NCBI GenBank assembly: GCA_029259835.1 | Contig: JAJDEL010000788.1 | Span: 1 to 7,801, forward strand | Direction: 5' to 3' | DNA from: Planctomicrobium sp. | GTDB lineage: Bacteria > Planctomycetota > Planctomycetia > Planctomycetales > Planctomycetaceae | DNA: 7,801 nt | Part shown: positions 1-7,286 of the stretch, piece by piece | Layout of the letters: every line of letters starts with the position of its first letter | Position numbering within the stretch: the stretch's first letter is position 1 | Notes under the pieces: model-generated | Told to the model about the DNA's origin: nothing | What the model saw: the letters and a program-made list of their open reading frames with translations, nothing else | The model's database searches: none | Translations under genes and position numbers: made by a program

Positions 1-4
1 TTTT

Positions 5-1720
5 ATGAGCACCTCGATAACAAACCGTCTCTTCAATGCATTTCGCTGCAAGAAAAAACAAGTTGCGGATCCGTTCCTGGTCTCTGAATTCGAAGCCAGA
101 CAGCGAGAATTCGAGTTGCGAACCGAGCAAATGCTGCGGCGTGTCGCGGAGGTGGAATCTCAAGAAACGTCAGTCAAAGAACACTTAGTCCAAATCGATC
201 TTCTTCAGCATCGTCTCCAGGATGCATTGCAGGAACTCGCGACTGAGAAATCCTATTTTGAACGTCAGTTTCGCGTTCAACGCAATCAAATTCGAATAGC
301 TGAATCGGATCTTGAGCGGCATGAGCTTGACCTGCTTCATCAGGCACACGAACTCGATCAGCATGAGATTGAACTGGCAAGCCATTACCGGCGATTTAGC
401 GAACAAAAGAAAGAATTGGAAATCGAGTCGGATTTGTGCAAGCGTTTGCGTTTGGAACTAGAAACTCGAAACCAAGACTTGGAACTGGTTCAAGTGGGTC
501 TTCGTAGAGAAACGGAGATGCACGAAAAACAGAAGCGTCAAATCAACGAAGAGTTTTCTAAAATTCACCGTTCGAATGATGAGATCTTGACCGAGAAAGA
601 ACGCCTTCGGCAACAAGGTAAAGATCAACGAGAAAAGGAAGTCGAACTCTTCAACAAAGAACAAGAAATCAACAAAAAGTCAGCTGGAATCGCTCGCCAG
701 GAATACGAATGGCAACAACAGCGAGCAATGTTTAATGTGGAAAAGGAAGATGTTCAGCGGCAACTAAAATTGATAGAAGAAGAAAAACAGTTGAATCACC
801 AACACGAGTCGATTCAGGCCGCCACCCAAACTTTGCAAGCTGCACACCTAGCGCTTCGACAAGAGAAAAACGAATTTGCTCAGCTACAAAAAACGATGAT
901 TCGTCAAGGTACTTCTGCTCATGGAAATGAAAGAGAAGGTTTCGTCACATCGTTCGAAGATTCTCCGAATGTGAAAATTGCGACACTCACTAAAATTAAA
1001 GAGACGCCAAAACACGCAGATGAACTCTCTCTGAATCATGACTTTCCAGAGGCAAAAGAAACGCAATTGCCGGCAAGTTCGCACGCTGCACTTTCTCCAC
1101 AGAACAATTTGCAATCGGAGTTGCCATCAGAGGCGGTGGAGTGGGTCACCGTGGATGAGAACAATCCAGTTTTCCCTACGGATAATGAAGTTCAAAAGTA
1201 CACCCAGGAACTTTTAACAAGATACCGACCAGAATCACCCGCGCCGCCCGTTTTGTCCGAGGAGCAGCCCACCGAGTCTGCTTCAGATTCGAGAGTGACG
1301 CTGTCTCCTGATGAACATCTCGCGGAAGAAGACCAACGGAGTTGTTCGCTTGAGGCGAATGAACACAACGAAACTCCTGTGAGCCCGAAGATGACAGGAA
1401 AGCGGGGCACCTCCACAACTCCTGAGGTCAAGCTTGACGCGTTCCGCGAAGTTGCCCGTGATTCTGCCAGATCAAACATTGCAGACGCAAAAATGAAACA
1501 TGAACGAGTTCGATTCAGAACATCCACGCTGATCTCTGGAATCGGATGCCTCGCCACAACAAGTATTCTCTATGCAGGAAACTTTCTGTCGGAACGTGCT
1601 CAACCGATCATGTTAGTGATTGGTGTCGTTTCGTTGATCTACACATTGAAGTCGCTTTCGATGTTGTTGTCGATGCGGAAATTAGTTTTCAGACCTACAG
1701 ATCGAAAGACTCGCACTTGA
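5..1720 (+). CDS. Coiled-coil protein with C-terminal membrane hairpin, function unknown
   Basis: I do not recognise a named family. The 571-residue product has four visible parts. Residues 1-25 are basic (NAFRCKKK). Residues about 27-300 are rich in E, Q, K, R and L with heptad-like spacing, strongly suggesting a long coiled coil. Residues about 300-470 are rich in P, S, E and T and probably disordered. The C-terminal part has a charged helix (LDAFREVARDSARSNIADAK, 477-496), two hydrophobic helices (about 507-525 and 534-556), and a short basic tail. There is no signal peptide, so the coiled coil probably lies in the cytoplasm, tethered to the inner membrane by a C-terminal hairpin. A structural or scaffolding role is inference. 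The ATG is 4 bases from the window edge and the frame is open upstream, so the protein could be longer at its N-terminus. It converges with the AI-2E gene across 140 bases. Confidence 0.8.
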   Translation: MSTSITNRLFNAFRCKKKQVADPFLVSEFEARQREFELRTEQMLRRVAEVESQETSVKEHLVQIDLLQHRLQDALQELATEKSYFERQFRVQRNQIRIAESDLERHELDLLHQAHELDQHEIELASHYRRFSEQKKELEIESDLCKRLRLELETRNQDLELVQVGLRRETEMHEKQKRQINEEFSKIHRSNDEILTEKERLRQQGKDQREKEVELFNKEQEINKKSAGIARQEYEWQQQRAMFNVEKEDVQRQLKLIEEEKQLNHQHESIQAATQTLQAAHLALRQEKNEFAQLQKTMIRQGTSAHGNEREGFVTSFEDSPNVKIATLTKIKETPKHADELSLNHDFPEAKETQLPASSHAALSPQNNLQSELPSEAVEWVTVDENNPVFPTDNEVQKYTQELLTRYRPESPAPPVLSEEQPTESASDSRVTLSPDEHLAEEDQRSCSLEANEHNETPVSPKMTGKRGTSTTPEVKLDAFREVARDSARSNIADAKMKHERVRFRTSTLISGIGCLATTSILYAGNFLSERAQPIMLVIGVVSLIYTLKSLSMLLSMRKLVFRPTDRKTRT

Positions 1721-1860
1721 GCTCAGACAGACAGCAGCGTTCAGACTGCCTTGAAACGTGTTTGTAATTCTGGAAATCGCCCTGCTGCCGCTCCAGTAAA
1801 ATTTCTCGCCTCTCCAAATCAAGTTGAGTCATGGAGTTTGTTATTCAACCTCAAAATGGT
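1721..1860. other. Convergent intergenic spacer
   Basis: These 140 bases separate the two convergent stop codons of the coiled-coil gene and the AI-2E family gene. Terminators for both would be expected here. I see no strong GC hairpin followed by a T run on either strand, and no credible small ORF. Confidence 0.6.
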
Positions 1861-3090
1861 TTAAACCGCAGCAGTTGCCTGTTCTTTCTGCTTCCCACTC
1901 GACCAGCGACCGGCCATGAGTTCGGCGACGAATTTTGTTTGTTCGAATTGACTCAGGCCAATCCGGATTGCAGCGGTGACGGGAGTTGCCAGGAACATTC
2001 CAACGATGCCCCACAGCATTCCCCAGAACATCAGTGCCAACAACACAACAATCGGATGTAAGTCAGATTGCTGCCCCATGATTTTTGGTTCGAGGACATT
2101 GCCGCTGACGAATTGAATCCCGAATGTCACTGCAATGACAGATGTCATCCAGAAAATGCTCCCTTCTGGATCAAGAAGAATGAGCGGCATCGGCAACAGG
2201 CTGGCAATCACCGGGCCGATGTTCGGAATGAAATTCAGAAGGAACGCCAACATCCCGAACGCAACAGCCATCGGAACTCCAAACAACCATAACGCAACTC
2301 CAAATGCGAATCCGGTCAATACTGAAATGATCGTTTTCAATGAAAGGTACGACCGGATTTGCTTATCAACGTCCTGCACGACTTCCGACGATGACGCTCC
2401 GGTCGGAGCACCCAGGAGTAGGAAGAAAACGTAAATTAAAACGATCAGACTCGCAGAGAACATCTCCAGCAGCACCTGCGAAATCCTGAAAATACCCGAT
2501 TTTAATGTGCTACTCACAAACTCCTGCATTCGCTTTGCAGCAGACTCGGAATCAGCACTTTCTTTCCCATCCACTGTCTCCGACAGATCATCCGAATCAG
2601 TAGAATCCTGCTCTGAATTCGAAGGCTCGGGATTTTCGTTCTTAGTTTCGTCACTTCCTACAGCCTCCTCCGTTTCCTTGTCAGAAGAGTCCTCCAAAGG
2701 AACCGGTGCTGCATTCCCATCCTGTCGAGCAGGCTTCTTGAGTTTGTCGATGGAGAAAAAGTCTTCAGCTTCCTCAATCAGTTCCTCAACACGGGTTTGG
2801 TAGGCACTTGCGTTCTCTGCGAGGTCACGGACCGACGCCCAAAGCGCCACCATCAGAGAAGCTACTATGATGCAGCCGGTCAGAAACGCGATCACCGCTG
2901 CCATGAGTCGGGTTGAAGCCACGGATCGCTGGAGCGCTTCGAGAATTGGGGAGACACCACTGACAATAAACACAGCGACCACAAACGGAACGAGAACTGG
3001 TCGTAGCCAATATGCACCAAATGCAGCCAAGACCGCGACAATGAATAGCAAGCACGCTGTCTGGAGACGCTGTTCAGAAATGTTAATCAT
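1861..3090 (-). CDS. AI-2E/PerM-family transporter with acidic insertion
   Basis: This is a polytopic inner-membrane protein of the AI-2E transporter (PerM/YdiK-like) family. Members export small molecules or ions (AI-2 in TqsA, Na+/H+ in some others); the substrate cannot be read from sequence. From the ATG at 3090 it has 409 residues. It has an N-terminal helix pair (about 10-48), a third helix (about 62-88), a long soluble segment, and then about five more hydrophobic segments. The family signature is clear: NFIPNIGPVIASLLP, then GNVLEPKIMGQQSDLHPIVV, then WGMLWGIVGMFLATPVTAAI. The frame continues upstream to 3219, but those 43 residues are not hydrophobic and run into the divergent gene's upstream region, so I chose MINISEQRLQ. 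No clear Shine-Dalgarno site is present at this ATG. The soluble loop carries an extra acidic low-complexity stretch (about residues 119-185), listed separately. Confidence 0.88.
   Translation of the reverse strand: MINISEQRLQTACLLFIVAVLAAFGAYWLRPVLVPFVVAVFIVSGVSPILEALQRSVASTRLMAAVIAFLTGCIIVASLMVALWASVRDLAENASAYQTRVEELIEEAEDFFSIDKLKKPARQDGNAAPVPLEDSSDKETEEAVGSDETKNENPEPSNSEQDSTDSDDLSETVDGKESADSESAAKRMQEFVSSTLKSGIFRISQVLLEMFSASLIVLIYVFFLLLGAPTGASSSEVVQDVDKQIRSYLSLKTIISVLTGFAFGVALWLFGVPMAVAFGMLAFLLNFIPNIGPVIASLLPMPLILLDPEGSIFWMTSVIAVTFGIQFVSGNVLEPKIMGQQSDLHPIVVLLALMFWGMLWGIVGMFLATPVTAAIRIGLSQFEQTKFVAELMAGRWSSGKQKEQATAAV
2536..2736 (-). other. Acidic low-complexity insertion in the AI-2E family protein
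   Basis: This segment encodes roughly residues 119-185 of the transporter. It is dominated by D, E, S, N and T (for example SEQDSTDSDDLSETVDGKES) with almost no hydrophobic residues. It sits in the soluble region between membrane helix 3 and the next helix, where the family normally has a compact helical domain. It is in frame and uninterrupted, so it looks like a genuine disordered linker rather than a sequencing error. Confidence 0.75.
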
Positions 3091-3187
3091 TATCGAGTCT
3101 TTGGTCAGGTCACTTGCAATTGTAATGGATTCAGAAAATGATAACCCATTCCTAAGTTGAAAGAGGAAATCGAGTGTAACAGGGTGA

Positions 3188-3200
3188 CCCCAATTTGGGG
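3188..3200. promoter_or_regulatory. Perfect 13-bp palindrome CCCCAATTTGGGG, possible operator
   Basis: CCCCAA and TTGGGG form perfect 6-bp arms around a single T. It lies in the divergent spacer, 52 bases before the metallophosphoesterase ATG and about 98 bases before the AI-2E ATG, where an operator for either gene would lie. No T run follows, so it is not an intrinsic terminator. Operator function is inference. Confidence 0.3.
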
Positions 3201-3251
3201 ATCGCGCACTTCGAATCAATTAAGAATGACGAAGAGATTAAATTACTGACC

Positions 3252-4001
3252 ATGCCGAAAGTCTGCTTCATCGCTGATCTGCATCTGTTTGCTCGACGCT
3301 CCACAGCGGCGTTGCATCAAGATCGCATGATCCAGGCCGCGCTTGAATCGGATCTTTGCGTTCTAGGGGGAGATATTTTCGATTTTCGCTGGTCAACATT
3401 TTTAACCGAAGATGAAACGGCCCATGCAGCAGTTGAGTGGCTTCGAGAATTCGACAGCGCGACACATCATTGCCAGGTTCACTTTTTGCTCGGCAATCAT
3501 GACGACCATCCTGAGTTACTCGAACGTCTGCCATTTCTTGAACAGGAAATGCCGACCTTCGAATGGAGCCGCTACTTCTACCGTCTGGGGGACACTCTCT
3601 TTTTACATGGTGATGTTGCCGACAAAACTATGACCGCAGCCTGTTTGAAATTGCAAAGAGAGCAATTTACGCACGGCAGTCGAACGGAGTTGCATCACCG
3701 TCTGTACGACGTGGCGATCAAAGCGCAGTTGCACCGGCTTGCTCCTCCAGCGGTGTATCCTTGCCAACGCGTTGCCAAGCGTATTTTGAATTACATGGAA
3801 AGTGTCGGGCACGGGCTGAAAACTGGCGTCAAGCATGTTTATTTCGGACACACTCACCGCCCGATGGACCACTACCTCTGCGAAGGAGTTCACTTTCACA
3901 ACGGTGGGGCACCGATCGGTAATGCTCCTTTCCGAATTTTGAGTCGCGATGTGATTCTGGATGACGGCGAGAACGGGCTGGAATCAAGAATTCGTGAGTA
4001 A
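3252..4001 (+). CDS. LpxH-like metallophosphoesterase (putative UDP-2,3-diacylglucosamine hydrolase)
   Basis: This is a calcineurin-type phosphoesterase of 249 residues. The dimetal motifs are complete and in order: DLH (D9, H11), GGDIFD (D41, D44), GNHDD (N82, H83), LHGD (H119) and GHTHRP (H200, H202). Order, spacing and total length match LpxH, including about 80 residues between the fourth and fifth motifs. That stretch holds a helical region (about 131-185) where LpxH carries its lipid-binding lid. LpxH cleaves UDP-2,3-diacylglucosamine to lipid X and UMP at the cytoplasmic face of the inner membrane in lipid A synthesis. The exact substrate here is inference; related phosphoesterases of other function share the fold. 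A TTG at 3195 would add 19 residues, but the family starts right before the DLH strand, so I chose the ATG. No strong ribosome binding site is seen. Confidence 0.82.
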   Translation: MPKVCFIADLHLFARRSTAALHQDRMIQAALESDLCVLGGDIFDFRWSTFLTEDETAHAAVEWLREFDSATHHCQVHFLLGNHDDHPELLERLPFLEQEMPTFEWSRYFYRLGDTLFLHGDVADKTMTAACLKLQREQFTHGSRTELHHRLYDVAIKAQLHRLAPPAVYPCQRVAKRILNYMESVGHGLKTGVKHVYFGHTHRPMDHYLCEGVHFHNGGAPIGNAPFRILSRDVILDDGENGLESRIRE

Positions 4002-4058
4002 AAGGTACTCGCATGTGATTCACGATTCAGTTGGTTACAATTGCCTCTTCGTCGGCGC

Positions 4059-4137
4059 GTAGGCTGGGACTCGTCCCAGCATTTTGCAAGCGGCGTCCAA
4101 CGTGATGCTGGGTTACGCTTCGCTGCACCCAGCCTAC
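4059..4137. repeat. REP-like palindromic repeat with nested hairpins
   Basis: The ends are perfect 10-bp inverted repeats: GTAGGCTGGG at 4059-4068 and CCCAGCCTAC at 4128-4137. Inside are two more hairpins. GCTGGGAC pairs with GTCCCAGC (4063-4080). GCTGGGT (4107-4113) pairs with ACCCAGC (4127-4133) around a TACGCTTCGCTGC loop. The arms compete for one another, so alternative folds (one long stem or two short hairpins) are possible. From memory, similar TACGCTTCGCT-type palindromes are dispersed in many bacterial genomes as non-coding repeats. It sits in the spacer between the LpxH-like gene and fmt. No coding potential is seen, and the 3' side lacks a T run, so it is not a standard terminator. 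Confidence 0.75.
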
Positions 4138-4155
4138 AAGTAATATAGATTGAAC

Positions 4156-4160
4156 AAGGA
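4156..4160 (+). promoter_or_regulatory. Ribosome binding site AAGGA of fmt
   Basis: AAGGA lies 6 bases before the ATG at 4167 and only 3 bases before an in-frame TTG at 4164. The spacing favours the ATG as the start. It is one of the few clear Shine-Dalgarno sites in this window. Confidence 0.65.
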
Positions 4161-4166
4161 TCGTTG

Positions 4167-5144
4167 ATGCCGTTGCGAGTCGTGATGATGGGGACAGGGA
4201 TATTTGCACTCCCATCATTTCAAACTTTGATTGATTCAGAACACGATGTCGTCGCTCTGGTAACTCAACCCGACCGGACAGGTCGCGGACACCATCGACA
4301 TGTCAACGAACTCAAGGAAACGGCTCTCGCTCATGACGTTGCAGTGTTTCAACCGGATAGTGTTAACACGCCGGAATCATTGCACCAGCTGAGAGAGTAC
4401 AAGGCTGATATTTTTGTTGTCGCCGCATACGGGCAAATTCTTTCGAAGGAACTTTTGGAGATCCCTCGCCTGGGGGCGGTCAACCTGCATGGGTCTCTGC
4501 TACCGAAATACCGAGGCGCTGCACCGGTGCAGTATGCGGTCCTCAACGGGGAAAAAGAAACCGGAGTCACGCTCTTTCAGATTGAGCCGAAACTCGATGC
4601 CGGTCCGATTTTAGGAGTCATTAAAACAGACATCGGTAACAAAGAAACAAGCGGTCAATTACACGACCGACTGGCTGAGCTTTCCGCGCCGCTAACTCTT
4701 GAGGTGCTACAAAAACTGGAAGCCGGAACGATTGAGGAAATCACTCAGGAAGCCGCAGCCGTCACAAAAGCACCCAAAATCCGCAAAGAACATGGTTTGA
4801 TCGACTGGTCAAAGAAGAGTCAAGAAATCGGTTGGCATGTGTACGGAATGCAGCCCTGGCCGATGCCTTTTACATTTCTGCACCATCCAGAACGAAAATC
4901 GACTCGCATTTTGATTCTGGACGTCGTAGAACTGTCTGGTGAGGATGCAGTACCGATTGAGAAACTGTGCTCAGGAGAACTCCTGCAAATCGACAACCGT
5001 ATTTTTGCTCGTACTGGAGACAGCGGTCTCGAAATCCTGAAACTTCAACCTGCTGGAAAAAAACCGATGTCTGCAAGTCAGTTCCTGTGTGGAACGAGTG
5101 TCAATGGCTCGGCCTTTGGACCGCAACAACAGAATGAAAAATAA
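4167..5144 (+). CDS. fmt: Methionyl-tRNA formyltransferase
   Basis: Fmt transfers a formyl group from 10-formyltetrahydrofolate to methionyl-initiator tRNA in the cytoplasm. The product has 325 residues, close to the usual 310-320. The N-terminal Rossmann-like catalytic domain (about 1-200) shows MMGTGIFALPSF, VVAAYGQIL, NLHGSLLPKYRGAAPVQYAV, and ETGVTLFQIEPKLDAGPIL. The catalytic triad Asn106, His108 and Asp144 falls at the same numbers as in the E. coli enzyme. The C-terminal tRNA-binding domain (about 205-310) begins at APKIRKEHGLIDWSK and includes MQPWPMPFTF. Start: the ATG preceded by AAGGA. The usual partner def is not adjacent. Downstream, the DUF58 gene starts 9 bases after the stop, suggesting co-transcription. 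Upstream is a palindromic repeat that probably lies in the leader or in the operon spacer. Confidence 0.96.
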   Translation: MPLRVVMMGTGIFALPSFQTLIDSEHDVVALVTQPDRTGRGHHRHVNELKETALAHDVAVFQPDSVNTPESLHQLREYKADIFVVAAYGQILSKELLEIPRLGAVNLHGSLLPKYRGAAPVQYAVLNGEKETGVTLFQIEPKLDAGPILGVIKTDIGNKETSGQLHDRLAELSAPLTLEVLQKLEAGTIEEITQEAAAVTKAPKIRKEHGLIDWSKKSQEIGWHVYGMQPWPMPFTFLHHPERKSTRILILDVVELSGEDAVPIEKLCSGELLQIDNRIFARTGDSGLEILKLQPAGKKPMSASQFLCGTSVNGSAFGPQQQNEK

Positions 5145-5153
5145 AGTAAGCAG

Positions 5154-6053
5154 ATGGCGTCGAGTGCTGAGAAATATCTGAAACCGGAAGTGATCCGCAA
5201 CGTCGCTCGGCTCGACTTACGGGCAAAGTTTATTGTTGAAGGCTTTTTGTCTGGACTCCATGCCTCGCCGTTTCAGGGAATCAGCGTCGAATTCAGTGAA
5301 CACCGCCGCTACTCCCCCGGCGATGACCCGAAAGACATCGACTGGTTGGTCTACGCGAAAACCGATAAATACTACGTCAAGAAATATCAAGCCGAAACAA
5401 ACATCACCGGCTATTTACTCATGGATCTTTCCGAGAGTATGGCTTACACCTACCGACAAGACCTGACGAAGTTTGAGTATTCGATCTGCCTGGCAGCGGC
5501 ACTCGCCTACATGATGGTTCATCAGCAAGACCCTGTCGGCTTGATGACCTTTGACGAGAAAATGCGGGCGAGCCTGCCTGCAAAAAGTAAACGTTCCCAA
5601 CTCGCAAATATTCTCGCACTGCTGGCAAAAGCAGAGCCATCTGGTCCGACCGACATCGCCAAGAACCTCAAACAATTCGCGGCGATGGTGAAGCACAAAA
5701 GTCTGGTGATGCTCTTTTCGGATTTATTAACCGACCCCGAACCAGTCATCGATGCAATTCGGATGTTACGGTTCGCTGGTCACGATGTGATCATCTTTCA
5801 TGTTCTGGATGAAGCCGAAGTTCATTTTCCATTCAGTGGAATGTGCGATCTGCGTGATCCTGAAACCGAAGAGAAGATGATGGTCGACGCTGCCGGAATT
5901 CGTCAAGATTACCTCGACGCTCTCAAGGAAATGCGAGACAACTACAAGAAGTCGTGCCGCGCCGTCGGTGCGGACTTCGTCGAACTCGACACGAGTATGC
6001 GCTTCGACACAGCCCTCGTCGAATACCTCACACAACGCCAAGCGAGATTCTAA
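5154..6053 (+). CDS. DUF58 / von Willebrand A-like domain protein
   Basis: This 299-residue soluble protein belongs to the DUF58 family. It shows GLHASPFQGISVEFSEHR, then RYSPGDDPKDIDWLVYAKTDKYYVKKY (about 52-78), the family hallmark. A von Willebrand A-like fold follows, with a MIDAS metal site DLSES (D91, S93, S95), a PTD threonine (T166) and FSDLL (D190). No membrane segment is predicted, so it is the short cytoplasmic type rather than the longer membrane-anchored DUF58 type. Family members usually accompany MoxR-type AAA+ ATPases and batA/batB genes, possibly as chaperone-like metal-binding partners, but the biochemical role is unknown. No MoxR gene is in this window; the gene follows fmt by 9 bases. 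The ATG is the first in frame after the fmt stop and its ribosome binding site is weak. Confidence 0.93.
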   Translation: MASSAEKYLKPEVIRNVARLDLRAKFIVEGFLSGLHASPFQGISVEFSEHRRYSPGDDPKDIDWLVYAKTDKYYVKKYQAETNITGYLLMDLSESMAYTYRQDLTKFEYSICLAAALAYMMVHQQDPVGLMTFDEKMRASLPAKSKRSQLANILALLAKAEPSGPTDIAKNLKQFAAMVKHKSLVMLFSDLLTDPEPVIDAIRMLRFAGHDVIIFHVLDEAEVHFPFSGMCDLRDPETEEKMMVDAAGIRQDYLDALKEMRDNYKKSCRAVGADFVELDTSMRFDTALVEYLTQRQARF

Positions 6054-6119
6054 TGGAATGGTCAAGGGGCCGGGGATTGAGGGACAAGGGAAGAGGAGTC
6101 ACGGCAACGCTCAACCAAC
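6054..6119. other. Convergent spacer between DUF58 and sialidase genes
   Basis: These 66 bases lie between two facing stop codons. The plus strand is strongly purine-rich (GGGG, GGGACAAGGGAAGAGG). I see no stable hairpin with a T tract for either gene. Confidence 0.5.
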
Positions 6120-7286
6120 TCATTCCTTTGGAGCTTCTTTGTCGTACAGCCAATCGAGTGAGAACCTGGTCATTTGCGTCAAATTCAAACCGCCGGTGCG
6201 GCGGTCTCCAGCGCAATGGCTAAGCAGGACATGGTCGCCGACGAATGAAAGTGCGGTGTAGCAATACCAACCGTTGGGATCGTCTTCGAGTGTTTTTGTG
6301 TGCTCCCAGGATTTTCCCTCATCGCGCGAGATTGCCACGTTGTAAGGCGTTCGTTTTCCTTTGTGAGCCGCATCGACGTTTTCATGATTGTTCCAGATCA
6401 TGATCAAGTCACCGGTTTGCGGGATACGCTCAATTGTTGCTGGGGAGACCGGGGAGATGATCTTGGATGGCTTGAGTTGCGACCATGTGTCACCTTGATC
6501 ATCAGAATACGAAAGGTACTGACTTCCGTGCGGCGTGCGGCAGAACATCATCACGCGTCCGTCCTTCAGTTCGACCACACCGGGCTCCTGAAAAGTTAAT
6601 TTGTCGCCTTGCTGACTGGTCTTGCTTTGCCTCCAGGATTTGCCGTTGTCATCGGAAAAGTGACAACTGATAATGCCGCGTCCATTGAATTTATTGACGG
6701 AAGGAGAGTTGTGCAGGGCAACCGGCAGAATGATACGCCCACTTTTCAACTGCAGGGCCCGATCGTTATTTAACACGTTGTAGCCGAGTTTTTCGATACA
6801 GGAAACCGGCTCGCTCCACGATTTCCCTTCGTCGGTAGAAAGTCGCATTTGCGGTCTGCAATCTGCAATCGAATTTTTACGACAATAAAACAACGCAATT
6901 TCACCGCTTTGCAGTCTTAACAGCGAAACGGACATCACGTTGAATTTCCCTTCACGCTCAACAACGATAATATCTTTTTTCGTCCACGTCCGGCCTTGAT
7001 CTGATGAAAATCTCGCCGCCAGATGACCAGCCGCATGGTCGCTGCCACCACCGGTAAAGTGACTGTAGATGAACATGATTCGCCCATCTTTGAGTAAGAT
7101 AAAATCTCCCTCACTGTTGCGGGGATTTTTTGGTCCCGGGGGAAGAAGGCGATTTTTTTCCACTCCCTGAACTTGCAGCACCTGATAAACAGGCTCCTGG
7201 GCAGTTACAGTAGCCCCAGGCAGGAATGCAACAGACAGGAACGGGGCAAGGAGAAAGCAGTCAGACAGAAATTTCCTGATCCGCAT
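6120..7286 (-). CDS. Secreted sialidase-like (BNR/Asp-box) six-bladed propeller enzyme
   Basis: The product has 388 residues from the ATG at 7286. Residues 1-29 form a signal peptide: MRIRKF, a hydrophobic core, and a cleavage site after VTA. The protein is therefore exported. Five Asp-boxes (S-x-D-x-G-x-[TS]-W) lie at about 94, 150, 211, 261 and 320, as in sialidase propellers. The classical RIP motif is replaced by PRNSEGD (R56). Candidate active-site residues R56, D83, E234, R250, R312 and Y343 have spacing like that of bacterial sialidases, so a glycosidase on sialic or related acidic sugars is plausible, but the substrate is unproven. The frame is open upstream to 7382, but the signal peptide and an AAGG 11 bases before the ATG favour this start. 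It lies 165 bases downstream of a sulfatase gene on the same strand. Confidence 0.85.
   Translation of the reverse strand: MRIRKFLSDCFLLAPFLSVAFLPGATVTAQEPVYQVLQVQGVEKNRLLPPGPKNPRNSEGDFILLKDGRIMFIYSHFTGGGSDHAAGHLAARFSSDQGRTWTKKDIIVVEREGKFNVMSVSLLRLQSGEIALFYCRKNSIADCRPQMRLSTDEGKSWSEPVSCIEKLGYNVLNNDRALQLKSGRIILPVALHNSPSVNKFNGRGIISCHFSDDNGKSWRQSKTSQQGDKLTFQEPGVVELKDGRVMMFCRTPHGSQYLSYSDDQGDTWSQLKPSKIISPVSPATIERIPQTGDLIMIWNNHENVDAAHKGKRTPYNVAISRDEGKSWEHTKTLEDDPNGWYCYTALSFVGDHVLLSHCAGDRRTGGLNLTQMTRFSLDWLYDKEAPKE

Noticed and set aside
1192..1557. 121-codon open frame on the minus strand inside the coiled-coil gene
   Set aside because: It is fully antisense to a long convincing gene, has Ser/Arg-rich composition typical of a shadow frame, and no family motif.
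2507..2803. 98-codon Ser-rich frame on the plus strand opposite the AI-2E gene
   Set aside because: It is the complement of the D/E/S-rich insertion, so its Ser-rich composition is a by-product of that coding bias.
3091..3219. N-terminal extension of the AI-2E family protein to an ATG at 3219
   Set aside because: The extra 43 residues do not look like the family N-terminus, and the extension would overlap the divergent gene's upstream region; the ATG at 3090 sits right before the first membrane helix.
3195..3251. TTG-initiated 19-residue extension of the metallophosphoesterase
   Set aside because: The family begins a few residues before the DLH motif, and the TTG overlaps the CCCCAATTTGGGG palindrome.
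4059..4137. Palindromic repeat considered as a riboswitch, T-box or intrinsic terminator
   Set aside because: No recognisable aptamer core and no T tract after the stem; terminal inverted repeats fit a dispersed repeat better.
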